From Temnothorax longispinosus (Eukaryota > Arthropoda > Insecta > Hymenoptera > Formicidae), in assembly GCF_030848805.1 (NCBI RefSeq), contig NC_092366.1:16310620-16374619 (forward strand): a DNA stretch of 64,000 nt, given 5' to 3'. Below, piece after piece: positions 38,301 to 50,319 of the stretch. Each line of letters opens with the position of its first letter. Position 1 is the first letter of the stretch. The translations under genes and the position numbers were made by a program. Under the pieces are notes generated by a model that was not told the origin of the DNA, did no database searches, and saw nothing but the letters and a program-made list of their open reading frames with translations.

Positions 38301-40133
38301 AGGTCAAGTAAATTTATATTCTACGACATAAATGACGGACTCGCGCAAGCACAGAGAAAGACAGATATAATCCTCATAATTTTATCGACTATATAGATAT
38401 CCGCTATTTTATCAAGTCTCATACATATATTGCAGTTATATTCCTTGAATGATCCCTCCATGACCCTGGCAAATATTGCTATCTGTGTCATTAGCTTTTA
38501 AAACGTCTTATCACTATTACTGTAGCAGTTACGATAGTATGATCCATATTGCAATTTATGGACGAACGATGATACGCAATTATCACTTGCAAGATACATC
38601 CGATTCAATGTGTCTGAATCATTACGTAAAACGATTTCTAGTCATTATTTCTAATCGGTTATCTATAGCTTGCATTATAGCTTATAAATTAGAACACTCT
38701 TATCGTAGTATTGCAAAACAAAAATGATGATTGTTTTAGGTTTGTTATACCAATTTTTTAAATAATTTTGCATTAATGTTGATATAACACACAATCTCTT
38801 TATCTTACCGACATCAAAAATGTGTCCGAACTAATTACCATCTATATGATGCGTTTTACGAAATGCATTAAACAACAAAATTAAAAAGTAATATCTTTTA
38901 TGATCTCTTAAATCGTATCGAGTCAAGTTATGATTATTCACACCGCCTTCTCTCGGGAACTCAGGAACAGGTTTTAATTTATAAATACCAGGAAAAGAGA
39001 GAGAGAGTACCGTTAGCGTCTTCGATGTAATAATTAGTCGTGATACCATCTCATTCCAGCAAACATCAAAATTTTGCCGCTCACTCGCATCGTCACTGGA
39101 CACTGGTTTTATAATTCGATCGCTGAATCCTAACTATTTTTTTATTATTCTATTCAAGTTGTAATCTTGAAATTGAATATTGATAACATCATTAGTTATA
39201 TAATTTGAGTCTCGCACCGAAAACGGAAAAATTGTTAATACGCTATTATTAAATACTATTATTAAATAAGTATTATTATATTATAATTATTATATTATAT
39301 TATAAGTAATACTATTATTATATTATTAAATAAGAAGATACTGTATCATTAATATATCAGATATCTGATAGCAACGGCTTCTCCTGTCTTGTTTCAAATA
39401 AAGATTTAATTTTGCACGACATAATATTTATTACATTCTTCTAATGCCTTTTTATACATGTTTCTTTTTATACATGTCCATTTATTTCTATTATCCTAGC
39501 GTATTTAAACAACGAGCTCTTAAACAACGCTCTACATTTCTATGTCCCCTCGAAAGTTTCTTCCTCATAAACCGTTAATAGTTTAAGACTCCTCGGCGAG
39601 CTAGATAAGACCTAAAGTAGTAAAGATAAACAGTTTATCTCACTGCACTAAGCATTTGTGAGGAGATTGTAAAGTTGTAACTTTAAACTTTCGCGAAAGC
39701 ACACGTTGGTCACTTCATGTGAAAAGACAATAAATGACAGAGCAATTTACTATGTATATATTCGCTATTGATAGAGCGATATGTATCGTCGACGAGTGGC
39801 CGCAATATTTATACGAGCAATCTTGTGTTCATAACAAAACATCACATTGTACTATTCAAATTTCATTCGAAATAAAAGATACGCGTTTATATAATTCAAT
39901 TTCACAACACTAGATAAAAATGGATAAAATTCTCCGTTAACTCGACATCAGAAATGAAAATTGTATATATTTTTTTTTACTGTCGTGCATATCTCATTTT
40001 TTCAGTTTTGGTTAAAAATAAAAATAAATTTGTTAAAGAATCCTTTTGCAAATGTGTGTATGTGTGTGCTCAGGTATCGTCTAAAGTTACAGTTCTATCC
40101 GTCGTCTCTCTTGACCTCTGTTTTTCTCCACCA

Positions 40134-40140
<7 letters not shown>

Positions 40141-40197
<57 letters not shown>
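40141..40197. repeat. (TC)n microsatellite, about 28 units
   Basis: 57 bases of uninterrupted TC, extended imperfectly on the left. Confidence 0.95.
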
Positions 40198-40200
<3 letters not shown>

Positions 40201-42984
40201 TCCTCCAATTTCGCCGCAGCACTTATTTAACCGCTCCAACAGGCCTCGTGTCACATTCTTTCAGTCACTGATAGAAACTTACAAAGTTCACTCGTCCAAG
40301 AAAGCGGCGAATGCGAAGCAGCTCTGTCTGCATAGCAATAAATTTTTGCACACATTTACCAGCTTTCCAATTGTTCTTATCAGTGGCTTTATGAAAATGT
40401 TGTTATATTATACGGATGATTTCTTAAGCATAAGGGGAGATGATGCCAATATTTGTATTAATGCAAAGACTATTGTGCAGCTCGAGTGAATTATAGATAG
40501 GTAGGTATGTATATTGTAATAACCGATAAGGTATTCTGCGTTCTCTCTTCTCTTCAAACTCTTTTCGTGTGCAACATAAATAAAAATGTAGCACGCGGTC
40601 GAATTCAGGTTTTGGGTACAAAGAAAATAGTATGGTTAACAACTGATGAAGTGATGAGATTAATAGATTAGATTAGGTAGTAGTAAATTAGAAATAAGTA
40701 TATAATATTTATGCTTCTGTTATTTTGTTATATTTCCAGGACTTCTTTGTAACTAACTAAGCATAGATGAAGCCGTGTACGTATGTGTGTTCGTCGTATT
40801 ATACACGGTACATTTTTTAATCGACTACTTTTGATTGCAAAATAATTTCACGATTAACAGATCATAATTAGCAGTAGAATAATTGAAACAATCTTTTTAC
40901 ACGACATTCGTTGCTATTGAAAGATAATTAAACTCTTTACAGTGTGTTTTAATAATTCGTGAACAATTACAAAAAAGAGGAAATTTAAAAACAAATAAAA
41001 AATATTTAGAAACTCATTGCACCATTCTGAACCATTAATAACGTGTCACTTCCTATATATATTTCTGTAGATAATAACAAAATGTATATTGCAGATTCGT
41101 TATAAATCTCGGTAACGACGATACAAGCTAAATTACAGCGACTTTTTAATTCTCATCACAAGTCCGAAAGCCGATTCTTATCTGATTTATTTCGAGGCAT
41201 TTTATGCAAGCTGCCTGCTCTACCAAGTGAGTAACCAGTGACATTGCTGCAAGACAACTTGTCAGGCGCGGCGCAAGGATTTAAATAAGACGAATACACG
41301 GGAGAGTTTCGGTCGAACTCAGGTACGTGCGTCCTGGACAGAGCAAAAAGTATAAAACAGGAGACGCGATGAAAAAGGGAGAAGTAAGAAGGCTGCGGAT
41401 ATATATATGCGGCACAAAAATGCGCCGCTACCTATAGGGCTCATTTTCTCGCAGTAAATTCGCAAATTGCCCTGTCTTACTCACGTATGAGTAAACCCTT
41501 TGATGCATTATAATTGGATATCATATTTTTTAAATCCATATATAAAGCTACTCTTACACAGTTCGTAACATCATATTTCGGATTCAATAAAGTATCTCAC
41601 ACTTCGAAACATCCTCCGAGCAATTTGTTAAACTATACTTATCAAATTTTTGTAAATCAATTTTCGGCGTGTCGGCGAAAGTCGTCGTAAATTGAAACCT
41701 ATAAAGTATATGGACTTTGTTGGACCGGGAAATCTGATACTCTATGCGGCTGAACACGACATTGAGATCGTGTCGCTTTTTCAATACCATTCGTTTCTCG
41801 CCAAGGCACGCAGATTTTAAGGAAATCTAATCTGCAAAATAAAGATCTGTGTAGCCCTATTTTGTAACTCTTAACAACAGTTTCGTAAGTTTCGTTATCG
41901 TTATATTTGCGTTGCGCAGATATTATGGTAAAAAAAACGACTTCGTCGTTAAGAGTTACAGAATCAGCCCCCTGATAGTAGCTTGATAACTCCACGCTAT
42001 TTGTGTGTTTTTTAATTCATGCGCCATATATCAAATATAATTACAACAAGCAAGTCTGTCATTTATATGCGTGCGCGGCGTGTGTAAATTGCAATAATTA
42101 ATTATTTCATTGTTTTCTGCAACATACGGTTCTTATAAAAAGGTAATAAATGGATACACCAAATATGATTAATAAGAACAAATGTTCCTATTGTTTTAAA
42201 CCCTTATTAACGACAAGCGATAGACTATATTTGGTTTATCCAATTTCTACGATTTACGCAAGCTTTACTAATTATGTAAAAATAGGAATATTTGCGTAAA
42301 ATATAAATACGTTATGCCAATTACTGTAATTAATATGTGATATTTTTGTATTAAAATGTGTTCATATCAGAAGATAAAAATGTCAACATTCCGTTTCGTG
42401 TGGGTGAAGAGATAATCTTTAACACTGCAGCGATACAAACAACCAATTTATCCTCATATTATTCTTAATTTAGTTAGCTTAAAAATTAGCACGTAGACTT
42501 ATTGAGAAACTGAACATTTTTAATATTTTAATCTTTTATCATTCAATTAAAAAAAATGTGTGTCTTACTTACTTTTATGTACCATATTAACGCTTCCATT
42601 TTTAATGAATCTCGTTATTCTGATAATTTGTAAGAATTTTTAATAACTTTATTATGTAATAAATTAAATTTCAAAATTTGGATTTTACGATCTGACAGAT
42701 GTAATAAACAAAAATTGATAAATTAAACAAAAAATTTAACAAGATATTAGTTAAGATTGATCAATATCATTTATCACTAACTATATTAATATAAAATCAT
42801 TAACATGTTATTATTCATTGACTGAATATTATACATGTTATTAATATACTACTAAAGTTGAAATCAAATTAAAATAAAAATTGTTAAAAATATTACAAAT
42901 TAAAAGTATTATAGTAAAAAAAGTATTATATTGATTAAAATAAGGAAGTATGCAAAAGTAGACTTCTAAATGTATAATGCACAA

Positions 42985-43704
42985 TTAACCCTCAGTTACC
43001 TCACCTGGGTCTGATCGAGCGATCCTGCACATTGTTAAAACGTGCAGGGTCTTTAAAACGTTCATAAAACCCTTGTATCTTTTTTTAGTCAGTACTACGT
43101 CAACTTGAAAAAAAGCAATCTTTTTCGCTTTTTCAAAAAAACGTTTTTTTTTTTTTTTTAATAACATTTACATTTTTTAAGGTGATCCTAAAGCCGTGAT
43201 CCTAACCGTTTTTTTTTCAGTTTTTTTCTTAGCAATAATCTTTTAATTGGCTTTATAGAAATGCAAAATTCTTGTCTAGAATTAAAGTACGCATCAAAAT
43301 CTAAGTCATGGTGGTCGAATTTATATGTGGTAGTCGTCACGTATAACAAAAAATATTAATTTTTTTTCGTTTTTGATATAAATTCGACCACCATGACCTA
43401 GATTTTGATACGTACTTTAATTCTAGACAAGAATTTTGCATTTCTATAAAGCCAATTAAAAGATTAGTGTTAAGAAAAAAACTGAAAAAAACCGATTAGG
43501 ATCACGGCTTTAGGATCACCTTAACTTGGAATAATCTAACTTGCACAGTCTTGTAGATTTTAAAAGACGCATCGATTAAACAAAAAAAAGACTTCAAATT
43601 GATGCATTTGTCTTAAAGATACAAGCTAGAGAAAACGGCAGGGGTCTCTCAGACCCTGGTGAGGTAATATCGGGGTGTAAAAACGTAAGGTAACTGAGGA
43701 TTAA
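42985..43704. mobile_element. TTAA-flanked piggyBac-like element carrying a nested insertion
   Basis: Left end TTAACCCTCAGTTACC; right end GGTAACTGAGGATTAA is its reverse complement with one mismatch. A subterminal inverted repeat (CCTCACCTGGGTCTGA near 42999 and TCAGACCCTGGTGAGG near 43649) also matches with one mismatch. TTAA plus a CCC start is the typical piggyBac terminus. No transposase frame is present. The interior is interrupted by a second TTAA element at 43177-43524. Confidence 0.7.
43177..43524. mobile_element. Nested TTAA foldback MITE with about 150-bp arms
   Basis: Begins TTAAGGTGATCCTAAAGCCG and ends with the exact reverse complement, CGGCTTTAGGATCACCTTAA. The two arms (about 43177-43327 and 43376-43524) are nearly perfect inverted repeats separated by a 48-bp AT-rich spacer, so a transcript could form a long hairpin. 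It sits inside the outer TTAA element, dating it as the younger insertion. Confidence 0.8.
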
Positions 43705-44060
43705 TAGAACTGAAATTATTTTTCAGGAATCATATGTCCAGTTTTGTGTACGACTAAATTTATACTAATTCATCTATGTGTAATTGATTACTGTTTAAAT
43801 TTCAATTAATACAATGATTTTGGCAAGTTGATTTGATTATATGCGTAAAAGCCAGCCTAATATGTGTCGAAAAAAAAACGAAATAATTATCTAAGCCTTA
43901 AAACAAGACTATTATGTTTAAAATTATATCATCTTAATGCTGCTTCTTATATTTTTCTAACTGATATAAAAATCCAGAAAAAAAGATTACGAGAGTTTTC
44001 AAATTTTAGACATTACATGTTCTATCGTGCTGGTATTATATGTATATGCTATTGTCATTG
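43705..44060. other. Non-coding, no gene seen
   Basis: AT-rich. A short plus-strand frame at 43864-44064 lacks motifs. Confidence 0.4.
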
Positions 44061-44377
44061 TTAATCAAGTCTCTTACATTTAAATGTTGCTTCTACATTT
44101 CTTTCTGGCAATGTTGAAAGCCTCAGGATCGTGCAATTGTGGTCTAAGCTCGGATCTTCACCGCTGTTATAAACAGAGACTACATTTGAATCAGCGGTGA
44201 CACGAATTGTGGCGATGGCAGATGGAGACCCGTTACGGGCAGTAAGTAGCATGGTGAAATTTCATCTTGTCGCAACAACCCGACGACAATAACTGAACGC
44301 GGTACAAACTGTCGGGATCTCATTATTGCATCTGATGGAATCAAAGAGAACTTCTCAGTTGTCACAAATGAAATCAT
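44061..44377 (-). pseudogene. Possible topoisomerase II ATPase-domain relic
   Basis: Two overlapping minus-strand frames together recall the N-terminal GHKL ATPase of eukaryotic DNA topoisomerase II. One holds RSRQFVP (about 44300), comparable to the R-x-I-x-F-V-P segment. The other, starting at 44252, holds IRVTADSNVVSVYNSGEDP, comparable to the segment where a conserved VxxxxxNxxSVYNxGxGxP occurs. A frame change between them and the loss of the AADN-type ATP motif argue for a decayed copy. The similarity is short and was judged by eye; chance is possible. Confidence 0.3.
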
Positions 44378-47300
44378 CAGTTATTTATCATACGATTATT
44401 ATAAATTAAAGGAATGCGACAAAGCAAATGAGTATTTCAAATCCTATATCACAGTTACTCTACATTAAAAATAATTGAGCCTTTCGATAATAAGTTTAAA
44501 AACATAATATAATCGCGAATACGTATTTGCATTTAATATTTTTCTTATTGTATGAGATTGTATGAGAATTTAAAATAAATACATAATAAAAAAAAAATGA
44601 CACGTCTTACAAATATTTTAAATTTTTAAACTAGATGCTGCACAATTTTGTTCCCAATAATTCTTTTATTTATTTAAAAAATTTATAAAGTAAAAAAACG
44701 ATATCTATAATATAACAATATATAATTTTAAGATAGATATACTTGCTACTTCCTAAATGCTAAAGAATTTAATATTAATAAATGAGACTAAATGATTTGA
44801 TATACATACAATATATACAAGCGTTCACTTTCTGTGAAAGTTATATATACATATCTTGTTATATGTATTTCGCGGCTCAGGAATTGAATCCGTTCGACAA
44901 ATCGTTCGATCGTTCGACAAAAGGCAAAACATTGATCAAAAGATATTCGATTGTATGGCGGACTACCATTGTTAATGCTACTTTGCGCTTCGTCATGATC
45001 GCCGAGTCTATAATACCTTCCTCTCGTTCTAAAGCGAGTCTTATACCGATTCTGAGAGTCAGTTGTGTGTAGTCAGTTATTGCTGTACGATTCGTTTCGT
45101 TGGCTACGGAGTATCTAAAGACGAACTTAATACAATTTTATATATAAAATCTGACTAATACCGGCCTCGCCGCCGATCCAGATAGTTGCAATCTTCGTTC
45201 TTTGAAGGACAACACGATCGGCGCGACAAGATAATACTATCCGGCTTTCTCGCCGCGGGAAAACTATACGAACGAGGCCGTCTTTCGGAGACATACAGAC
45301 GTATAAAAGCGCTACAGCATCCCGGCGCGGTCGTGGAGTATTTCTGCACTATACAAGCAACACGTTTATCCCTGGATGCCACATTTAAACGTTGCGATGA
45401 CTTTTATAGGCCTATGCATGAATCTGCACAACTTTTAGGTTCAGTTACGATGTGCCTGCCGCACGCACCACGCCATTTCCACTTAATGCACAACACACGT
45501 GTGTATACATTCATCGCGTATATGGTATGCGTGCATTCACGCATACTATTGCGCATTTTGTTGCGGACACGATGTTATCCCTCGCTTGAGGGAAGAACAC
45601 TGCTGCCGGTCCTCCGACGCGAAAAAGCATGTAAGAAAATAATTTGTCTGGGGCGCCCATCACCGGCATTGATCTCTTTACAGGATGATAGAATGTACCA
45701 TTAAACCGTTCAAGAAATATTGTTGAATGTAATTCAATTATTCCTTTGTTAAATATAAAAATGCCTCATTTTGGGATGTACGTTGCCAGCCACATACGTT
45801 GGACGATTGGCTCTTAGCGATTATTGGTTGCAATAGACCTCAAGAGAGATGCTCTCTTGTGGATATATTTCAAAATATATCGTGATATTAAACGTGGAAC
45901 GAATGATAATTATATAAAGAAAAGTATTGCGCTCTATGAGCTAACGTCTCTATATGTTTTACTCTGTAATAAAATCTTTAAAAAGATTTATCAATTTATA
46001 ATAAATTATATTACTTTCTAGATCACAGACCTAATGGACGAAGGAATCGCTTCCATAATTATGACATGCCATAAAAAGCGATTTACATCCACGTATTTTG
46101 AAGATTTCCTTTTATAGGAAGAGTTAAAGACCGAATAATTATTCTTACCCCTATACTTCGTTTAATTACTTTACCAAAAGGCAAACTGCAAGACATTAGT
46201 AATTTATGAAATCGCTAAAGCACAACTAAATTATTATCTCGGATGTAAATCACAAGTTATATCGCGGATACTGTCAGATAGCCTTGACAAGCAATCTTGG
46301 TGCCTCGCTTGGTGCGCAATGGTGCTCGTAAAAGGGCGCGATACACCTACGTTACTCTATGCTTGCGCGAACACTGCACACCAAAGATAAGAAATTAAAC
46401 GGAATTCTTATAAGCGGGCAATAAGCGCTCGTCGTGTCTTCAATGTCGCCGGTGATGCCGCGAGAAAAAAAAATGTTCGTGTTTTCTTGAATACCGGTTA
46501 CGAGGTCCATGAAGCCTGCATGTGGCCCTGAATGCCGTGGCCGTGAGAGAATGCGTGCAACGCACTTTCCGACGCGATATCGGTTCATCAGTAACAGTGT
46601 CTTCTCGGCCGGTGGTAGGTCCGATTAATTAGCCGCGAAATTCGCCGACTTTTGTTCGCGCACTCGAACCGCCTGTGCAAATTTAAATTCTGTCACGGTA
46701 ATGCGAACGAATGTGGAGAACTTAGACGTCGTTATTTCATCAAGAACACTTTATTGCGTTTTAGTTTCTGTAATTAGCAGTGCTGTTCCGTAAGATTCGC
46801 CGACCTCCCGCTGGACAGAAGTATATAAAACCGGAGTATTTATACAAAATCGTATAGCCATGTCGTGCGGTGAGCACTTGATGGAGAATCGGCATTAAAA
46901 GTTTCGATGGTCAATTTGTTAAATTATAATGTACTATTCATAACACAAATACTTTCATCACAAGTAAAATAAAAAAAATTGTTTTAATTTAAAGAATCTT
47001 AAATTATTATGAAAGATAAAAATTGTAAAGAATGGCACAAAAATATAAGTAATATACATGAGGTTATATAAAAGTTTATAACAAATCCTCACGCGCCAGT
47101 CAAGAATTAATGCCGCCACTCGTTGTAATATCGTCGATGATCGTTGAAAAAATCTCGTCACCATAACGTACCGGGACGTTGAACGCAAGTCATCGACGCT
47201 ATACAATCGTTTTGCCGCGGGATGGACGCGAATAATAAACTATAAAAATATCGAAGCAAAACACAATTGAGGCGGTCTCCACTCCTATCGGCCGTTGCGC

Positions 47301-49205
47301 GTAAATGTGGATCGAAAGTTTCGGTATGGGTTTTTTTACTTAGACAGAATGAACCATTTGTATCGGTCAATCCCAAAACGAATATTCGAAATACTTCGCT
47401 AAGTCATGGCAGAATAGCGTGAGCGAGATGCATCGCGAGATTGTCTGGTCTTTTTTTGTGCCTCGTTATTAAAATGAAACGACATGCTTCGTTCAAACCG
47501 AATGAACGACATGTTAGCGAAAAAGTCCAAAAATAAACTGGTGTCGCTATATGGAAAAACGATAAACGAATGGTCGTCTTTTCCGCGATCATATTTCACT
47601 GGTGTAAATAATTTATTTCTCGAAAAAGAGAACTTCCCGTTACACGTATACCGGCGCTTTCGTTACTCAAACCGGCTATTGAGTCCCGGTTTCGCTGTGG
47701 TCACCGTACAAAATTAGTTACAAGAAATCTTGCAATATTAATGCACCATACTGAACAGCGTTTTAAAGATACGTCATTCTTGACCCAATCCGATTACACA
47801 TTCATTTTTCTTAATCCATTCCAGATCAAGCCATCTCTTATTATCATACCGCGAATACTTTTCCGTATTTTCGTTAAATTGTCAGTTATTGTCGAAATCC
47901 CGTTACGCAACGATTGGTTTTACCAAATAAATAATGTGCCGTTGTATTATAATTATGTATAGTATACATGTAGTCGTCACTTTACCGTACATCAAAAATA
48001 CAATTTAATATATATTTATTAATTGAAAGAGTCTGTTTCGTAATTGTCTGATATATACGACGACGTTATGTGCGCAACTCTTTAGTTACTGCAAATGAGA
48101 AAGTAAATGAAGGAACATGAAAAACAGCATCGTGCACGGCACAGTGTACAGATTACATATATTCATATACATATGTATACCTTTCGCAAATATCTTGTAT
48201 ATAAATATTGTAATCATAAATATAATATACGTATGTATCGTCTCATTGCTATTTTAATTCTGTGTTTTAAGTGCCAACCTCGGCTTCAAGAGTTTTGGCG
48301 TTCTAGTCCACATGCCAACTCTGTTGGTGTAGTAACATTGCTAAAATATTATTTCTCTCTTAATATACACAAATAAGTATGAGATATACAATATGCATTG
48401 TAAGTCTGCGCGTGAATTAAAACTATCTGCGCGAAGTAAATTATTAACGTTGCAAAATCTGCGAAACGCAAAGGGTTAACTTACAAACAATTTGAGATTA
48501 TTATTAGCAATTCGGTAACATGTAATATACATTAAAAAATATATACATAGTATATATACATATACATTTTTTAACATATAAATGTATTTATATTTAAGTG
48601 TTATACATATGTATATATACAATACGTATACGCAGAATATAACATTGTGTGCGGTTATCGTAAGTACCGGTTATTATATATACCTTCCAATTCAAGTGCT
48701 ACGCACGGGTATGCTGTGCGTATACTGTATAATCGAGCAGCATCCTATACAATTATGCAAAAGACTACTGACGATATATTGCCGATATCGTGTCGTAGTT
48801 ATCGGAAAAAAAGTGGAATATAATCTTCGATAAAGTGGACATTAAATAATTTTGTAACATAGCTTGCGCGTTCTTATACGAAATTCAGAACTAATGCAAA
48901 TTCTAACATTACTGATACTTACGTGAGATTTTATTTTCTCAAAACGTTATTAATAATAATCTCACCAAAAATTAAAATTAACAGCAAAAATATCTCTATT
49001 ATTAATACCAAATGTAATCAAATATACATGGTATTAGCTTTCATTTTTCGATAATTTGATACATTAAATTTATCATATTGTTATAGAATGGTTATAATAC
49101 TCTTGTCGTTAGTATTGATATATGTAAATAAAAATAGAATAAAATGCATATACTTCATATAAAACAAGAATTGAATAATTTTTTAATAAATATCTTTCTT
49201 TTAAC
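44378..49205. other. Gene-poor region, no supported gene
   Basis: AT-rich DNA alternating with GC-richer patches (about 45150-45700, 46300-46900, 47150-47700). Several open frames of 60-170 codons occur, most starting at TTG and none with a recognisable domain or convincing splice partners. Confidence 0.4.
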
Positions 49206-49533
49206 TTAAAAAATCGATAAACTAAACTGGTCGGGACCTTCCTTAGCAGCTGTTGCTTCATCTCTGTTGAACTTGTTGCTTACTACTAGATCTGCTAGAG
49301 GCGCTAGGGCCGCTAGGTCAAAATGTTGTCAAAATAATGCCACACACGATCGAAGTAGAACGTAAAAATGTCATTCTATTTACCAGATTTATAATTTGAT
49401 TTTCTTTGGCTTTGGCACACTTTAATCCAAATCCGATAATGTGAGTGACATTATCATCATCATACAAGATAAAGTGCAAACGATATACACGTGTGAAGTT
49501 GTTATATGTAACATAACCTGTTATATTCGACAT
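49206..49533 (-). CDS. Possible small two-exon gene divergent from UXT, unknown product
   Basis: An ATG at 49531-49533 opens a frame beginning MSNITGYVTYNNF with a charged DDD patch and a GFGLKCAKAKENQ stretch. It ends at TGA (49318-49320) if unspliced, after about 71 codons. A donor CTG|GTAAAT about 140 bases in would allow a short intron. A downstream open stretch ends NRDEATAAKEGP followed by DQFSLSIF and a stop at 49206-49208, with codon use that looks coding. The simplest phase-compatible acceptor is CAACAAG just before FNRDE; the longer open frame ahead of it does not fit phase. It is head-to-head with UXT, about 190 bp between the ATGs. I do not recognise the product. Confidence 0.3.
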
Positions 49534-49724
49534 TCGATTGTTCAATATATTTAGGTACTTCTCTCCTCTTCCCTCACCTTAGACAACCGCGTGTTATTAC
49601 TGCATGAATATTTAAGCATGAATATTTTCCCAAGCATCATATTAAATCTTTCTACAAACAAGCCGTTCTATACTTCAACTAATTTCGTTCTTTTGTTTTG
49701 TAGTGCGGGGGCCTATAATTAATT
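49534..49724. promoter_or_regulatory. Putative bidirectional promoter / 5' region of UXT
   Basis: About 190 bp between two divergent start codons. Near its right end a pyrimidine-rich acceptor (TTCTTTTGTTTTGTAG, ending 49703) precedes the UXT ATG by 21 bases, so UXT may have a 5' untranslated exon further upstream. On the minus strand a donor-like CTAAG|GTGAGG occurs near 49585. Promoter elements are not recognisable by eye. Confidence 0.3.
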
Positions 49725-50165
49725 ATGGATCCGCAAATTCAGCAAAAGGTCTTACAATTTGAGACCTTCGTAAACGACGTACTGAAAGCCGACCTTGCGA
49801 AATTGGCCGAAAAACTAGACGCTAGGAATGCTGACGTCGCCGAATTTCTGCAACTGAAATCGATGATAACAACGTTTCAAAATACAAATGTCGAAAAAAC
49901 CGGATTCAAGACCAAAGTCGATATCGGAAATAACTTCTTTATTCAAGCACACGTTCCAGATGCTTCTAAGATCTTATTGGATGTTGGTTTGGGGCACTAC
50001 ATTGAATTCACTTTGGACGAAGCCTTAGTCGTTATTAATATACGAATTAAGTTACTTGAGCAACAAATCGCGAATTTACGAAGCGCGATTGCAAGGACTA
50101 ACGCTCATATTAAGTTAATTCTTATCACCATTAGAGATTTACAAGGGATGAGAGAAGATGTTTGA
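49725..50165 (+). CDS. UXT: UXT homologue, prefoldin-like chaperone/transcription cofactor
   Basis: 146 residues, close to the 157 of human UXT. UXT is an alpha-type prefoldin-family protein, known as a subunit of the URI/R2TP-associated prefoldin-like complex and as a transcription cofactor acting in nucleus and cytoplasm. Seen: an N-terminal helix with the family's hallmark FETFVNDVLKADLAKL (UXT pattern YETFxSDVLxxDL). A predicted beta-hairpin core follows with VDIGNNFFIQAHVPD and LDVGLGHYIEFTLDEAL (family pattern VDLGxNFFVxxxVPDxS and GxGxxLELTLxEAL). The C-terminal coiled helix ends IRDLQGM. This helix-hairpin-helix order is the prefoldin fold. The coding region is uninterrupted and complete. 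An AATAAA signal lies at 50314-50319. I chose the first ATG because it precedes the conserved helix. Confident identification. Confidence 0.93.
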   Translation: MDPQIQQKVLQFETFVNDVLKADLAKLAEKLDARNADVAEFLQLKSMITTFQNTNVEKTGFKTKVDIGNNFFIQAHVPDASKILLDVGLGHYIEFTLDEALVVINIRIKLLEQQIANLRSAIARTNAHIKLILITIRDLQGMREDV

Positions 50166-50313
50166 TAAAAACTACTGTGACAAAAGAAACTTAATATAAA
50201 AATATTAAAATGTAACTTTATTTTGTTCCTAACAGGTAAGAGAATTGCTCTGTATATGCTCACTAGGTGTGTACATGTGGCAGTAATGTGTAATTTATTT
50301 TTATAAATTTATA

Positions 50314-50319
50314 AATAAA
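50314..50319 (+). terminator. Polyadenylation signal for UXT
   Basis: AATAAA about 150 bases after the UXT stop codon, with GT/T-rich sequence following. Confidence 0.5.

Larger units (their letters stand above)
35626..42984. other. Gene-poor region, no supported gene
   Basis: Mostly AT-rich. Seen: a GA-rich run at 38264-38300, an ATT/ATTATA low-complexity block at 39240-39340, a (TC)n run at 40141-40197, and a weak imperfect inverted repeat around CACCAAATAT near 42153-42240. Open frames here are short, start from non-ATG codons or lack motifs. Confidence 0.4.

Noticed and set aside
41205..41260. A-box-like sequence (minus strand TTGGTAGAGCAGGCAG) suggesting a tRNA
   Set aside because: No B box or cloverleaf follows at the required distance.
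45186..45704. 172-codon plus-strand frame
   Set aside because: It starts at TTG, lacks a domain, and its composition follows the local GC-richer DNA.
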